A stretch of 64,000 nt of DNA, from NCBI RefSeq assembly GCF_036898095.1, contig NC_090731.1, positions 143,593,716-143,657,715 of the forward strand. The letters are read 5' to 3'. Source of the stretch: Palaemon carinicauda (Eukaryota > Arthropoda > Malacostraca > Decapoda > Palaemonidae). Position numbers and translations under genes: made by a program. A model generated the notes under the pieces. That model searched no databases, was not told the DNA's origin, and worked only from the letters and a program-made list of their open reading frames with translations. Shown here in pieces: positions 36,701 to 49,434 of this stretch (positions are counted from its first letter, which is position 1; each line of letters opens with the position of its first letter).

Positions 36701-39700
36701 CTCAACGACTGATGTGATGATACGACTTGAGTCATCTATTTGTGAAGCCTTTGCTTCCAAACAGCATCATGTTACAGTATTTTTTGACCTTGAAAAGGCA
36801 TATGATACCACATGGAGATATGGTATTCTTAAAACCATTCATGAATTGGGATTGAGAGGAGAGCTGCCACTATTTATTCAGGCATTTCTTTCACGTAGAG
36901 TTTTTCAAGTGAGAGTGGGGGAAACTCTATCAGAGAGTAAGTGCCAGGAAGAAGGAGTTCCTCAGGGTAGTGTGCTGAGTGTAACCCTTTTTGCACTAGC
37001 AATTAATGGGATATCCTCAGCCATTCCCCAGGATGTTCTCTCAACACTATTTGTGGATGATCTCTCAATATCATTTGCTGGCACTAGAATGGCAATGGTT
37101 GAGAGAAAAATCCAACTCTCTATTGATAAAATTATCCAGTGGGCTGACATGAATGGATTTAAGTTCTCGACAAGTAAAACTACCATTGTCCATTTTTGTC
37201 GTATCCGGGGAGTACATCCAGACCCGGATATATACATTAAAGGTCAACGGATACCATGTGTATCGGAAACCAAATTTTTAGGTTTGATATTTGACTGTAG
37301 ACTTACATGGGTTTCTCACCTAAAAGCGCTAAAAGCTAAATGTGTTGAAGCTCTGAATATCTTAAAAGTATTGTCCCATACATCATGGGGGGCAGACCGC
37401 AATACTATTTTAAAATTATACAAGGCCTTGATTTTTTCCAAAATTAGTTATGGTTGTGAGGTATATTCTTCAGCCACCCCAAGCCGGTTAAAAATATTAG
37501 ACTCGATACATCATGCAGGTATTAGATTATCTACTGGAGCTTTTAAAACCTCGCCTATCCCAAGTCTCCTTGTTGATGCTGGAGAGTTACCTCTAGACCT
37601 TTACCGAATGTCTTCCATTCTTCGGTATTGGTTTAGATTGCAAAGACTCCCTAGCTCTCTAGCCTTTCAGACTGCAAGCCTTGTAAGACACGCATCATAC
37701 TTTGAGTTGCACCCAAAATCTCCTCAACCTTATGGCTTTCGGGTGAAACGATTTTTAAATAGTCTGGATATAATTAGAAATAAGGTACTTCCATTCAAGG
37801 TATCATCAACGCCTCCATGGAAATTACCTGACATATCTTTTTGTAAATACTTTATTGGAGTTAAGAAGAATATGACTGACTTAGAATCCAGGTCTCTTTT
37901 TATGGAACATGTCGAAGAACATAGGGGATCGACTTTTATATATACTGATGGCTCCAAATCTGATGCTGGCGTTGGATTTGGAGTACATAGTAATGATTTT
38001 AATTGTAGAGGTGCACTTCCTCTAACAGCTTCCATATTTACTGCCGAACTGTATGGCATATTAACCGCTATTGAGAAAATAGCTTTGGAAAAGGAGGGTA
38101 ATTTTACAATTTTTAGTGATGCAAGGAGTGTTCTTCAAGCTTTAGAAGTTTTTAATTCTAGTAACCCTCTAGTTTTAAAGATTTTAGAATGGCTTTTTAT
38201 TATTGGACGGAAAGGTATAACTGTTCGATTTTGTTGGGTTCCAGCACATGTAGGTGTGTCTGGGAATGAGAAGGCAGATTTACTGGCGAAGAATGCGGCA
38301 TCCGAGTTGCTACCAAGGAGGTATCCCATTCCATGTAACGATCTCCTACCTTACATCAAGAAATTGGTTTGTGATAAATGGCAACAGCACTGGGACAGTC
38401 AAGACGGCAATAAAATGAGGGAAGTAACAAATATCATATCACCTTGGAGGTATAACATGATTCCCCGAAAATGGGAGACGACTCTTTGTCGTCTCCGTAT
38501 TGGTCACACACGGTTGACACACGAGTTTCTGCTGAAGGGCCAACACCAACCGTATTGCGAGGACTGCTTAGTACCTTTAACAGTGAGGCATTTGTTGACC
38601 GAATGCCCTAATTTTACTAACTTAAGAAATAGATATCTGTTTGAGGCTCGAGGTGAGGATGGCAGGTTTATCCTTGCCAAGATTCTTGGACATGATGTGT
38701 CTTACTATGCGAGCGGAATTTTTAGATTTATTTCAGAAGCAGGTCTTCTGAAAACTATTTAACTATTTTAATGACTTCTTAATTTTTATGGTTTTAATCG
38801 AATTCTCTTTTAATTTTCATATACAGTAAATGGTATCGGCGTCAATGACCTTAGATGTCAGGATGCCAGAAAACTTTCAATCAATCAATCAATTGGGTTC
38901 CAGCACATGTAGGTGTGTCTGGGAATGAGAAGGCAGATTTACTGGCGAAGAATGCGGCATCCGAGTTGTTACCAAGGAGGTATCCCATTCCATGTAACGA
39001 TCTCCTACCTTACATCAAGAAATTGGTTTGTGATAAATGGCAACAGCACTGGGACAGTCAAGACGGCAATAAAATGAGGGAAGTAACAAATATCATATCA
39101 CCTTGGAGGTATAACATGATTCCCCGAAAATGGGAGACGACTCTTTGTCGTCTCCGTATTGGTCACACACGGTTGACACACGAGTTTCTGCTGAAGGGCC
39201 AACACCAACCGTATTGCGAGGACTGCTTAGTACCTTTAACAGTGAGGCATTTGTTGACCGAATGCCCTAATTTTACTAACTTAAGAAATAGATATCTGTT
39301 TGAGGCTCAAGGTGAGGATGGCAGGTTTATCCTTGCCAAGATTCTTGGACATGATGTGTCTTACTATGCGAGCGGAATTTTTAGATTTATTTCAGAAGCA
39401 GGTCTTCTGAAAACTATTTAACTATTTTAATGACTTCTTAATTTTTATGGTTTTAATTGAATTCTCTTTTAATTTTCATATACAGTAAATGGTATCGGCG
39501 TCAATGACCTTAGATGTCAGGATGCCAGAAAACTTTCAATCAATCAATCAATCAAAAGAGTCTAGTCTGAGGACTATCTTCCCTAGGAATAGGGAACTTG
39601 GCCACCCTGGCCTCAAGACTAAGTCTCCTATAGTAAAGAATGAGGGTTTGTATCAAGTGTGGGAACAAATGACAAACTTATAACAGAGTTTGTACTTTTC

Positions 39701-42700
39701 CTAACATACAAACCCGAATTCTTTACACAAATCTTCCCTCCATCGCCGCCCCCTAGAATAGTCCTAGCTAGAATCCGATTGAAGGTAAACAGCAGCTACT
39801 GAGCGGCGGTCCCCCCACCACTAACAGGTGGGTAACTACCTGCCCAGTCGTTAACGACCTTGTTAAGGTTTTTCTGTCATATTTTCCAGCTCTCGCTAGA
39901 ATATTTTCTATAGTAAAGAATTTGGGTTTGTATGTTAGGAAAAATACAAACACTGTTATAAGTTTGTCATTTTTTTTTTAGTCATGTGCATCTCATTGAG
40001 AAAATCCTTCACACTTGACCACGGATTCTGTCTTAGTTCACTGGTATTGTATTCATTTACATAAGTTTTTCAAAGGAAAAAAGTTTTTGGAAATTTGACT
40101 CTAAAAGATTGTGTGAAGGATTCCTAAGTTTTATTTGCCCGAGACTTTTAACACTTACAAAGGTGAAGTTTTCAATACTGTTGGTTTTGGAAAGTTTGAA
40201 GTAATTCAACCAGATTAAATTATATAACAAGATATTTAATGTGTTTTTTCAATAGATCCCAAGTGTAAAATATTTTTGTATGTGTACACGAATGCATTTA
40301 AATAAAAAAATAATTCTGTTCTGTACATAAATCCTTCTCACTTTTTTTTTTTTATAAGTAAACCTTTACTGTTGTATTCCAGGTGCCACAAACAAATAGC
40401 GACTGGCAGCTATTTGATAAAGTTAGAGCACAAGATATTCGGTTATTGAAGGCATGTAATGTTGGAGTCATAGTTGACCTGATGGTTGAAAAGAAAAAAG
40501 TCAAATTTGGAATGTAGTAAGTATATTCCCTGTTTAATTATGTTTTTTTTTTGTTAACTCCTTGCCCTTATTTATTATTTTTTGTATTCATGATGGTGTT
40601 ATATGAGGTTATATGGAATTGGTGGAAGGTTGTTGCAAGCAGTGAAAAGTTGCTACAAAGGTAGTAAAGCGTGTGTTTGGATAGGAATTGAAGTGAGCGA
40701 TTGGTTTCCGGTGAGAGTGGGGCTGAGACAGGGATGTGTGATGTCGCCATGGTTGTCTAACTTGTATGTTGATGGAGTGGTGAAAGAGGTGAATGCTCGA
40801 GTGTTTGGATGAGGATTAAAGCTGGTAGACGAGAATGATCTTGAATGGGAGGTCAATCAATTGTTGTTTGCTGATGATACTGTACTGGTTGCAGACGCTG
40901 AAGAGAAGCTTCGCCGATTAGTGACAGAATTTGGAAGGGTGTGTGAGAGAAGGAAGTTGAGAGTTAATGTGGGTAAGAGTAAGGTTATGAGATGTACGGG
41001 AAGGGAAGCTGGTGCGCGGTTGAATGTCATGTTGATTTGAGAGTTACTTGAGGAGGTGGATCAGTTTAAGTACTTGGGACCTGTTATTGCAGCAAATGGT
41101 GGAGTGGAAGCAGATGTACGTAAGAGAGTGAATGAAGGATGCAAAGTGTTGGGGACAGTTAAGGGAGTAGTAAAAAATAGAGGGTTGGGCATGAATGTAA
41201 AGAGAGTTCTGTATGAGAAGGTGATTGTACCAATCGTGATGTATGAATCCTAGTTGTGGGGAATGAAAGTGACGGAAAGATAGAAATTGAATGTTTGAGA
41301 TGAAGTGTCTAAGGAGTATGGCTGGTGTATCTCGAGTAGATAGGGTTAGGAACAAAGTAGTGAGGGTGAGAACAGGTGTAAGAAATGAGTTAGCAGTTAG
41401 TGGATATGAATGTGTTGAGGTGATTTGGCCATGTTGAGAGAAGGGAAAATGGTTGTCTGCTTAAGAAAGTGATTTATGCAAGAGTTGATGGGAGAAGGCC
41501 AGGGTTTGGGTGGATGGATGGAGTGAAGAAAGCTCTGGGTGATAGGAGGATAGATGTGAGAGAGGCAAGAGAGCATGCTAGAAATAGGAATGAATGGCGA
41601 GCGATTGTGACGCGGTTCCGGTAGGCCCTGCTGCTCCCTCCGGTCACCTTGGATGACCCCGGGGGTAGAAGCATTAGGGGATTCATTGTTATGAAGCTTC
41701 ATCTGTGGCACCCTAGCAGTACCAGCCGAACTTGGTCGAGTCCCTTTTCAGGCTGGGAGGAACGGAGAGAGGAAAGGTCCCCTTTTTTAATTTGTTTGAT
41801 GTCGGCTACCCCCCAAAATTGGGGGAAGTGCCTTGGTATATGTATGTGATGATGATGTTAATTAGCTCATAGCATCTTCGTTTATTCTTTATTTGTTTTC
41901 TGCTTATATACTGTATTTGTTAACATGGTATACACAAGAAATAACAACTTTTAATTTCACATGAGAAGAGATTCAATCCTAATCACCTCCTTGTAAAAAG
42001 AAATAAATGTTAGGATAAAGGTACCATACTTTCCGTAAACATTGTTTTGAGTTGGTAAAAGCAGAGTATACTAACGCTGTTTAGACTTAAATCACTAGAT
42101 ACTGAGGAAAATTTTAGTAAGTTGTCAATGAAGTAATTATATCATGGCAACAATATATAGCCACCATATCAGTAAATACTGTACAGTACACCAATTAAGA
42201 AAATATGGTAAGTTTTCAGATCAATCAATTAATTATGATTTAAAGATTTTAGAAGTATATTTTCTCATGGTGGTTTTGATGAAACGTTCACTTTGTTTTA
42301 CCTGCATTTTTAAATGGCTATGTTTACTTTTGTAGCCTAAGCTGTACCTGTTTACCTCTTAGTTTTACCAAAATTTGGACAAATTTGTAAGATTACTGCT
42401 GATTTTCTAACATTGCTGACAAATTATTACCACGCGTTTTCTTGCAAGTCTCAAGATTTTTTTTCCTTATTTTGTCTATCGGTTTGACACATTCACTTTT
42501 TCCATTTTTTCCCACTAAGTCAAAGCTTAAAAAACTGAACAGACTGCAGTGAAGCCTCTTCTGGCTTTATTTTTAATTTGCTTTGTTACCTCCGCCAACA
42601 AAGTGAAAATGAGTTTGTTTTTACACCTGTTTGTCTTTTTGTGAACAACTTCCTGGCCACAATTTTACTTGTGGAGTAGTGGAACTTTCAGGAAATAATT

Positions 42701-45700
42701 ATGTTGAGACATGGAATCGGTGATGAAAGTCCTTGGTCAAAGTCAAGGAAAAGGTAGACCGAATTAACTCTTTTAACCCCAAGTTCGAACGAACATGGTT
42801 GTCACAGACTTCTAGTATGCCTACGGTCTAAATTGATTCCGGGAAAGGCAAGCTGGTTTCGAGAAATGACCTGCTGTGGTGGAGGTCTGCACTCTTGTTG
42901 CTTTTGTAGCTTATTACATTAATCTTTTGGTAACTTACCTCTTCAAAGCATAAGACGCCACTCCTTCATCACCTAATGTTTAGAAATTATTTAAAGGTGT
43001 TAATAATGCCTGATCATTTCTCTCACCTCAATTATAACCTCTATACACATTTGCTGTTGTAAGAGGGTGCTTCTTCCTTGTCACAGCAGAGGTTTGGTCA
43101 TAATCGTGAACCTCCCTGCTGTTCTTTCGTTATCTGGATTTAGCCAAAGCTTCCCCATTCTGTTACATTCTTCTGCTCCTTATAATTGTTTTTCTTATTC
43201 GTAAGAAAAATTTTTTTGATTTCTTGAAAATCTACTCTAGGCAGATGACTGTTAGAGGGCCAACCTCTCAAAATAAGAACACTAATGTAAAGATAAATTC
43301 TATAACTACTGTTAAGGGGAGCTACTAAACTGTACATTGTGGTGGGTAATCAGTACTTCACATGAGAGGTCTGATGCTCTGCACACTATACTATTTTCTC
43401 TTCCTCTTATTTTCTTTTAAATGGAAGGGCCATGGATGCTAGGTGATTTAGCAATAGGTTTACTTTGCCTTACCTGTTTCTTTATCATCCTTGCTAGTAG
43501 TGGTTATTCTTGAGGGTACTTAGCTGTGGTGTTTGATTACAAATATATGAATAAGATTTTAAAGTTTCAAATGGACTTAATTAGTTACTTTAACAAACTT
43601 CAAGAAGATTTTACTTTACACAGGGTATTGTATGATAGAATGTTTATTTCCATCTTCCTTTTTAATGAATTAAGAAATTAAATTTTGTCAGTATCTTCAA
43701 TGATTGCAAAAAAGATATTTATTGAATTTTTTTAAATTTTAATTTTAAAGCATCTGTTCAAACCAGATGGATGGTGACTTTTGAATCATGATTCAGTGTT
43801 GTGGTTAAACTATGTAATGATAATGGAGATAATGGACTGTCTATACAAATCTGAAACCCATTTTTTTTTCCAGTGTTACGTCGTCAGAAAAAGTGGATAA
43901 AGAGAACCGGTATAATGACTTCAGCATAGTTTCGCTACCATATCCAGGGTGTGAATTTTTTAAAGATTTCAGAGATGTTGGTTACAGTGGGGAAGGTCTT
44001 TATTTCAACTGGAACCAAAACTTTGTCGATGCACAGCTAGTCATTCCTGAACGAACTATGTCTGCAAAAGTAGCACCTGATTGGGGAAATTATAGAGTAA
44101 GTATGCACAGCTGTCCTATTTTAATAAAGTCCTTGTGAATTATTTTTTGTGATTTCATGCCATGACTTGCCGAGTCTACCTCTTGATATTTTTCCGCACT
44201 GTACTATAAGCTGTAATGCGTTCGGTTGGTTTCCATTGATACCATTCATTTTAGAAATTATAAAAATATACGGTAGATTGTGATGCTTAAACTCCTTTTT
44301 ATTAACTAATTTGCTTTTTGTGTTCTTTATTTTTGTTTTTACCACTGAAGTTATTATTGGCCTTAAGAACTTGGGAAGTACAATGTATTGTAAATGTATG
44401 TATGATTGCATTGCTTTCAGTCCCCCTCTCACCCCATAACTTATATCAAATATTGTAAACACATCTGTAAACAAAAGAAATTTTAAAAATTTCTAAATTT
44501 TCAATATTTCTAATCATCAAATATTTATGAAGTATCATCAAATATTTATGAAGTTGTAATAAACTAAAGGGTTTAGTCAAACAGTTTGTTGATAACAAGA
44601 GTGGATTCCTTTTATTGTTCCTTTGAGCACCACCCCATCCTAAATCATTTGGCACTTAAGCCCTAGGGTTTTTTTTCTGGATATTTTACTTAATTTAAGC
44701 ACAAAAAATATATAAGAGAAGACTACAGTATAGCATTTATCGTCCGACTAAATTTCCATTGATAGGTGTTAGATATGTTGTAATTACTGGATGTAAATTG
44801 TGTCCAATGGGTAATTAGTTTTAAGAGATCAGAGTTACATTTTAAGCTTGATCATGAAGATAAAAAGGGTAAATATATTTAGAGTACCTAGATAGAATGT
44901 TTGAAAAATTAATACATTTTATAAATGAGGGATTTTAAACCTACGTAGAATGAATATGCAATGAATGTGAGATGTAGGTACCCTAAGAGCCATCCATGCA
45001 CAGAGGAAAACCAGCTAACTGAAAGCAATTAAGATTAAGGTGTTAAGGGTTGTGATTTGAATGCCTAAGGTAAATAATCTTAAAAACATTTCGACTTAAA
45101 ACTCTTTTAGAACAAATTTCATTCATATATAGGGTACCCATTTATATAACATAAATTAGTTTGAATTAAGTAATTCACATCATTTTTATATCTTTAATTT
45201 AATGATGGATCCTTAGAAATTCATAATCATCAAACCAACTGTCAATTTCTTAATTTTTTAAGTTCTTTTATTATACAGTATTAGTTTTATTGATAAAGAG
45301 CGATTGATATTAAAGTGATACGATGAAAAAAGTTAGAAAAACTCGGGAGCCAGAAAACACAATAGATGTATAGGAGTTTAACTTGCTTGAAATAAATAAA
45401 AGAAAAACTTAAATATTTTTCACAGCCTGGCAATGCATATTACAAGCCATCTTCAAGCAATTTACTGAAGAATGTTATTCTAGGTAACAAGTTCATTTAA
45501 GGCTAATGTACAGTATGTCAACCCGTCAACCCTAGAATTAGCATCATATGTTCACTGTTAAATATTTGTAATATCTGGAAATAAAATCCCCTTGTTAAGA
45601 GTGTAAGGGCATTCTGTCTTAATCTAATCTGTATAGTGTTTCACAAGTTTAAAACTCCAGTATAAAGTATTGTAATATTATTTTTCCTTTTTCAGAGATG

Positions 45701-48700
45701 GGACCTTGTGAGGCTTAGTCAAAACTACCTGAAACTACTCTTAAATTACACACACGAAAGCTCGCAGGGTCTCTTAATACACTGCATTTCGGGGTGGGAT
45801 CGAACGCCATTGTTTATCTCTCTTTTGAGGCTCTCTCTTTGGGCTGATGGATTAGTACATTCTTCGTTAAATTGTGCTCAGGTACGTAAAGCTTTTGAGT
45901 TTTATCCAGGGAGCATACTACTGGGAATGTGGTCCTTTTTAGCCTTTCATTAGCTCCACATCTGAAATTGTGAAATATTTTAATAATTCTCTTGAGTAAA
46001 AAGGAATTTTGACGAAGGAAAAAATCTATTTCTGGCCGAGGGACCTGTGTCGCCCAGTGAAATGCTCCTTATAGCACCGTTTCTAAGGTATAAATACTGC
46101 TAAATATACCAGAGAAAAAAGTTGCATGGAATGCCAGGAATAAACCCAGCTCGCTCACCCTTATAGGGTGTCGGTTTAGAAACTGGGGCATGTTAGAACC
46201 ACTACCAGAGGTCCCTTACCAATTAATCTTCTCCTTCCTCAATATTCCTCAATACTACGAGGTGCCGTTCTACACGCATTTGTTTTCATAGCTTTTTGTG
46301 TCTGTGTTTTGAAGATGTCTGACATTTTGGAGATCCCTACTCCCTAGTTAAGTATTGTAAGAACTTTTATCTTGAAAACAGTGTGAGTCATAGTCAAAAT
46401 AGATTCAAATGCTAAAGGAAATATATAAATAGAATTTTTAGGGAAATATTCAATTGAAATGAGAGTATAGTTAATGATATGGCAAGTATTGTGTAGGTGA
46501 AGAAATGTCAGCCTTTAGTGACTAATAAAATTAGAATTCTGCTTAATTACAACGAACTTTTACAGTGCTAGTGCACATTGTTTTGTCAGATAAATCAAAT
46601 AAAATCTAAAAATAGATTCTTCAGTTAATAAAAGTTTAGGTGACTGATCTTTTTTTTTTTCCTAATTATGAAAATGTACATGAGCTAAAGCCATGATCAG
46701 AAAATATTCCAGTAAACCACAAAATTGATTCATGAGGAAAATACTTTTAGTTAATATGGGTACTGTAACTTTTTGTCCCATTTTGGATTTTGTCTAAAGG
46801 AACATAACAATCCATTAATTGTACAGTAGTTTCATTGCATTTTTGTGTTATTGAGTCATGGTTCTTATGTAATATCAAGCTGTGTCCATGGCAAGCAGTA
46901 AACTTATTATTTAAGTCACTGTAAAAGACCATTTTCTCTGATTTTTTAGTTATTTAAGGAGAGGAAGTAAAGTTTTTTGCTGGAGTCAGTCTACAGATTA
47001 AGATGTATCCAGCCATAGTTGGTGTGTTATTCTTCAAACTAGAAGAATATTTTGAGTTTTTGTATCTTGAAATTGCTCTTTTGTACCTCAAATATGGTGC
47101 ACAGCCCTTAATACGTAGGTAATGTATGTAGAGAATGCAGGTTAGCTCTTAAGCTTCTGGTGATCCAATGACACGTGAAAATATTTTTTGCCGTAAGTGA
47201 TTCGATGATGCAAATTGCCACGTCATACGTAACTTGTTTTGGGAGAAATTCTTTGTAAAGAACTGTGTCGCTCAGGGAAAACTAAACTCTCAGCGCGAGA
47301 AGGCAATGGTTGAGGGACGTGGAGCTTAAAAGAAATTGGATAGTAGCAGCGCATGCGTGGCAGGCCTATGCTGATTTTCAGTTTGACCTAATTTTTTTCA
47401 ATTTACGCTCCTAGAAAAATTTTTTTAGGCAGGTTTGTGCTTATGTAAATATCTGTAATATAAATGTCTCATACTGATTAGAAAGCCCATTCTTTGTACT
47501 TTTATTTGGTATATAAAAAAACACAGTATTAACGCTTCTATACAAAGACTGTTATCGTAAAAACACCGAGAATTTTAAAACTTACTCAGTTTTTTAACGG
47601 TAAACTACTTGGTTTTCTAACGGTAAATTGCTCAATATTTTTCCAACAATACATGTTTATTTATATTTTTTATTGGAAATTTTATCGGCTTTACAATGTC
47701 TTTAATGTTTCCTTCTCTTTATTTGTTAGATTGTAACAATGAGAAATGGCATATGTAGGTCGGAAAATCTTTAAATTCTTGTTAAAAAAAAAAATTTTCA
47801 TTTACATCTCCCTTACAAATACATTTATTGGAAATAGGTTTATTCAGGTGAAAAATCTACAACTCTACACAGTTTGTGTATTAAAAAAACTCCTCAAACA
47901 AAATTATTGTACTTTTCATGAATTTCTAAGAAAATATCAAAGGTCTTTTTTTTTTAAATATTTCACTTTTTTTTTCTTACGTACCAATTTAGAGAAAAAT
48001 CTTTTGTTTGCGAGCGTCATTTTGGCAAAGGCCATGTGTGTACCACACACCCACCTTTGTAAGGGCATAAGGGCCAAACAAATATATTTTACTGGGAGAT
48101 ATAAAATTTCACCAATAGAAAATGTGGGAAAGTCTAGGTTTAGGGACAAATGGACGTATTTGTCGGAAAAGTCATGTCTTTCTGTTTGCCTACTGTGGGG
48201 ACCAAGAGACCGTTTGTAGCTCAAATTATTTTTAAATAGTTTCTGTACAAGTTCCCTTCGGGTTAAATTTTGGCTTGGGTATGCATAGCCTAACTCTGAT
48301 GCGTACGATTTTCAGAACTCGAGAAATACCGTAGTTCCCTTTCATGTAAAATTAATATCAGGTTATTACAACTGATGTTTGACTTTATTACCTTACATTA
48401 CTGTATGTAAAATGATGAATATTATTATTTAAAAAAAAAAAAAAAAACTTGAAAGTGGCAGTACGAATGCAGTATGTTTTGAGTAAATACATTACTACCT
48501 AGTGTTTAAATTTTAAGTAAATGTACAGAAGGTATTTTATAGTTTTGGTACCCAATTTTATACTAAAAACTTATTGTACTTACCCACTTCATAAATGCTT
48601 TTAGTAGAGTTGAATAAAATGCAGATGGTTCATTTACTGGATTATATTAATTGCTGTTGTTTGGACATGAGGAGTAAGGTGTTGGCCGCCATTTTTATTG

Positions 48701-48750
48701 TTCTTGTTTGTCACGACCAATGCAATCAGCTGGTCACTTGAGGTGCGACA

Positions 48751-48819
<69 letters not shown>

Positions 48820-49339
48820 GCTCTTTCTCTTTCTTTCTTTTGCTCTTTCTCTTTCTTTCTTTTGCTCTTTCTCTTTCTTTCTTTTGCTCTTTCTCTTTCT
48901 TTCTTTTGCTCTTTTGCTCTTTCTTTCTTTCTCTCTTTTGCTCTTTCTTTCTCTCTTTTGCTCTTTCTTTCTCTCTTTTGCTCTTTCTTTCTCTCTTTTG
49001 CTCTTTCTTTCTCTTACTCTTTCTTTCTTTCTCTTTTGCTCTTTCTCTTTCTTTCTCTCTCTTGCTCTTTCCCTCTTTTGCGCTTTCTTTCTTTCCCTTT
49101 TTTGCGCTTTCTCTTTCTTTCCCTTTTTTGCGCTTTCTCTTTCTTTCCCTTTTTTGCGCTTTCTCTTTCTTTCCCTTTTTTGCACTTTCTCTTTCTTTAC
49201 CTTTTTTGCGCTTTCTCTTTCTTTCCCTTTTTTGCACTTTCTCTTTCTTTACCTTTTTTGCGCTTTCTCTTTCTTTCCCTTTTTTTGCGCTTTCTCTTTC
49301 TTTCCCTCTTTTGCGCTTTCTCTTTCTTTCCCTCTTTTG

Positions 49340-49434
<95 letters not shown>

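Larger units (their letters stand above)
23100..39972 (+). mobile_element. DIRS retrotransposon lacking RT (element E), host of nested insertions
   Basis: The left ITR starts at about 23100 (GTTCCCACACTTAATACAAA). The ICR (about 39610-39735) and right ITR (about 39765-39972, ending GTTTGTCATTT) lie 16.5 kb away because element B (28828-35304) and an I-like LINE (35639-39553) are inserted in its 3' part. E's own sequence is 23100-28827, 35305-35638 and 39554-39972, about 6.5 kb. A long repeat-rich ORF1 leads directly into recombinase remains, with no RT or RNase H between about 27990 and 28060. It is the same family as element F and lies in MTMR14 intron 5 in sense. Confidence 0.8.

Noticed and set aside
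38855..39421. A separate RNase H-like gene of 188 codons
   Set aside because: It is a near-identical, 5'-truncated second copy of the LINE 3' end, entered through the tail of the first copy.
40568..41711. Minus-strand frames across the RTE fragment
   Set aside because: They mirror the RT-coding strand, which has motif B and F-A-D-D on the plus strand.
47746..48224. 157-codon plus and 95-codon minus frames in intron 8
   Set aside because: Composition is that of AT-rich intron DNA. The frames overlap on opposite strands and neither has a recognisable motif.
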